A program made the translations under genes and the position numbers. 21,588 nt of DNA from DAOUGC01 sp034429695 (GTDB lineage: Bacteria; Chloroflexota; Anaerolineae; Anaerolineales; Anaerolineaceae). The stretch covers positions 1 through 21,588 of the forward strand of contig DAOUGC010000028.1 of the NCBI GenBank assembly GCA_034429695.1, read 5' to 3'. Below are positions 20,400-21,588 of the stretch, piece after piece. The notes under the pieces were generated by a model that searched no databases, was not told the DNA's origin, and worked only from the letters and a program-made list of their open reading frames with translations. Positions within the stretch are counted from its first letter, which is position 1. Each line of letters starts with the position of its first letter.

Positions 20400-21341
20400 T
20401 TATGAATCTTTATGCACAGCCAGTGATAGCTCGTCCAGTTCTGCCATTTCAGCCTCGGTCAATGTCCAACCCATTGCGCCCAAATTCTGTTCTGCCTGGT
20501 TGAGATTCTTGGCTCCGGGAATGGGAATGGCTCCCTTGCAGATTACCCAGTTTATGGCCACCTGGGCCTGCGTCTTTCCAGCGTGATCGGCTCCGATGCG
20601 GCGCATGGCACGCAGCAGCGGTTGAATTTTGACCAGCAGGCGTTTATCAGCCCGTCCGCCGCGCACGCCCCGCGGTGGATTATCAGGAGTGTACTTCCCT
20701 GTCAACAACCCTTGCGCCAGTGGGCTGTAGGCGATCACTTTCACGCCCAGTTGATTACATTCCTCCATCAGACCGTTTAGCTCAATCTTCCGATTGAGCA
20801 GATGATATTCCACTTGATTTGAAGCCAGTGGGACACCCTGACGGGTAAGCGCATTGTGGGCAGTCAACATCTGGCGTTTATCATAATTGGAAACACCCAC
20901 CGCCCCCGTTAATCCATTCTGTACAGCTTCGATCATCCCCTCCATCCACGCTTCAACGGTAACTGGTGGAAGCGGCCAGTGCATTTGATATAGATTTACC
21001 TTTTGCAGTCCCAAACGCGTCAGGCTGGCTTTCAAAGACTTAAGCAGAGATCGACGGCTCAAACGCCAGGGATACGGCATAAACTTGGTGGCCACATAAA
21101 CCGGTTCGCCCAGCTCGCGGATGAACTTCCCCAGCAATTGTTCCGAGCGGCCCGATCCATATACTTCGGCGGTATCAAAAAAGCGCATATTTTGAGATAT
21201 GCAATACTTGAATAGCTCGAACAGATCGTTTTCCTGATACCCATTGCCATACCCCCAGAACAACTGGTCGCCCCATTGCCACGTACCCAGTCCGAAAGTG
21301 GCTTCACTCAAACCTGAGCCATCATCACTGCTCACATCCAT
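20400..21341 (-). CDS. Aldo/keto reductase
   Basis: This 313-residue protein is a TIM-barrel NADPH-dependent oxidoreductase that reduces carbonyl compounds. The catalytic tetrad is complete: D56 in RFFDTAEVYG, Y61, K86 in YVATKFMPY and H121 in LYQMHWPLPP. GVSNYDKRQM and the cofactor-binding segment AIPIPGAKNLNQAEQNLGAMGW near the C terminus follow the family pattern. The substrate cannot be predicted. I place the start at the ATG at 21341, 7 nt after GGAGG at 21349-21353, and the protein from there is a full-length member. However, the reading frame stays open upstream to the window edge and there encodes glycosyltransferase sequence, so a longer fused product is formally possible. Confidence 0.9.
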   Translation of the reverse strand: MDVSSDDGSGLSEATFGLGTWQWGDQLFWGYGNGYQENDLFELFKYCISQNMRFFDTAEVYGSGRSEQLLGKFIRELGEPVYVATKFMPYPWRLSRRSLLKSLKASLTRLGLQKVNLYQMHWPLPPVTVEAWMEGMIEAVQNGLTGAVGVSNYDKRQMLTAHNALTRQGVPLASNQVEYHLLNRKIELNGLMEECNQLGVKVIAYSPLAQGLLTGKYTPDNPPRGVRGGRADKRLLVKIQPLLRAMRRIGADHAGKTQAQVAINWVICKGAIPIPGAKNLNQAEQNLGAMGWTLTEAEMAELDELSLAVHKDS

Positions 21342-21348
21342 ATTTTTT

Positions 21349-21353
21349 CCTCC
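21349..21353 (-). promoter_or_regulatory. Ribosome binding site for the aldo/keto reductase
   Basis: GGAGG on the - strand lies 7 nt before the ATG at 21341. It supports independent initiation of the reductase even though the upstream frame is open. Confidence 0.75.
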
Positions 21354-21386
21354 AATTAACAGGGAACATCTTGATAATACAGTCTT

Positions 21387-21588
21387 CATCCTTCGTCTGG
21401 TTCGCAGGATCAGGTTGATAAAGCGGGCCGCATGTTTCACCGGTTGAATATGACTGCCCTCTCCCGCGTAAATGGTCTTGATCGGCGTCCAGCACAACTT
21501 CATACCGTGCCGGAGACATTGCGTGATCATCTCCACCTCAAACTCAAACCCCTGTTCGTCCTCCTCCAGCAATAGGCGCATCAATCTG
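21387..21588 (-). CDS. C-terminal end of a family 2 glycosyltransferase (partial; no stop before the next gene)
   Basis: About 67 residues from the right edge resemble the end of GT-A glycosyltransferases of the dolichyl-phosphate mannose synthase / polyisoprenyl-phosphate sugar transferase type: GFEFEVEMITQCLRHGMKLCW, then PIKTIYAGEGSHIQPVKHAARFINLILRTRRRM. The (F/Y)E(V/T)EM and IY..E.SHI.P..H..RF..L elements are the recognisable ones. The N-terminal nucleotide-sugar domain with the DxD motif would lie outside the window. The frame shows no stop after RTRRRM and continues through about 15 residues into the aldo/keto reductase ATG. Whether this is a real fusion, a lost stop or an indel is discussed in the findings. 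The given end (21387) is where similarity fades, not a stop codon. Confidence 0.65.

Overview
The window looks like chromosomal core sequence of a free-living bacterium, most likely an anaerobic or facultative member of the Chloroflexota (Anaerolineae-like). That placement is inference. It rests on moderate to high GC, Thr/Pro-rich linkers in two exported proteins (positions 2-50 and 12321-12512), an AIM24-family protein, a MoaD-MoaE fusion, and the mix of split recombination nucleases with an smc-rnc pair. I saw no rRNA, tRNA, CRISPR array, insertion sequence or phage gene.

Left part (1-9734, + strand). The 3' end of an exported beta-sandwich protein is followed at once by a tightly packed DNA-processing cluster: a DnaQ-type 3'-5' exonuclease, an AddB-like degenerate SF1 helicase without a nuclease domain, a complete UvrD/AddA-like SF1 helicase without a nuclease domain, a free-standing PD-(D/E)XK nuclease with Fe-S type cysteines, and a long RecJ. 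The last four are joined by overlaps or short gaps, so they should be co-transcribed and translationally coupled. Together they look like an AddAB/AdnAB-type end-resection machine broken into separate polypeptides, with two further exonucleases of opposite polarity added. This is the best candidate for an undescribed system here. A Gfo/Idh/MocA oxidoreductase with its own strong ribosome binding site closes the run before a terminator shared with the convergent AIM24-family gene.

Middle part (9745-13166). The AIM24-family gene (- strand) is divergent from the conserved rpsF-ssb-rpsR operon, which has a perfect TATAAT and a leader of about 150 nt. A strong terminator follows rpsR and sits only 12 nt before a membrane-anchored parvulin peptidyl-prolyl isomerase, which ends in its own terminator.

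Right part (13222-21588). On the - strand lie rnc-smc and moaC-moaDE (molybdopterin synthase subunits fused in one chain). On the + strand scpA, the SMC kleisin partner, is divergent from moaC. Both scpA and moaC have a TATAAT ending exactly 7 nt before the start codon and no Shine-Dalgarno, so both mRNAs are predicted to be leaderless. After a bidirectional terminator come, on the - strand, an unrecognised 192-residue protein, an aldo/keto reductase, and at the window edge the C-terminal part of a family 2 glycosyltransferase that runs in frame into the aldo/keto reductase without a stop codon.

Functionally the window is dominated by genome maintenance (resection nucleases, RecJ, SSB, SMC-ScpA), RNA processing and translation (RNase III, S6, S18) and molybdenum cofactor synthesis.
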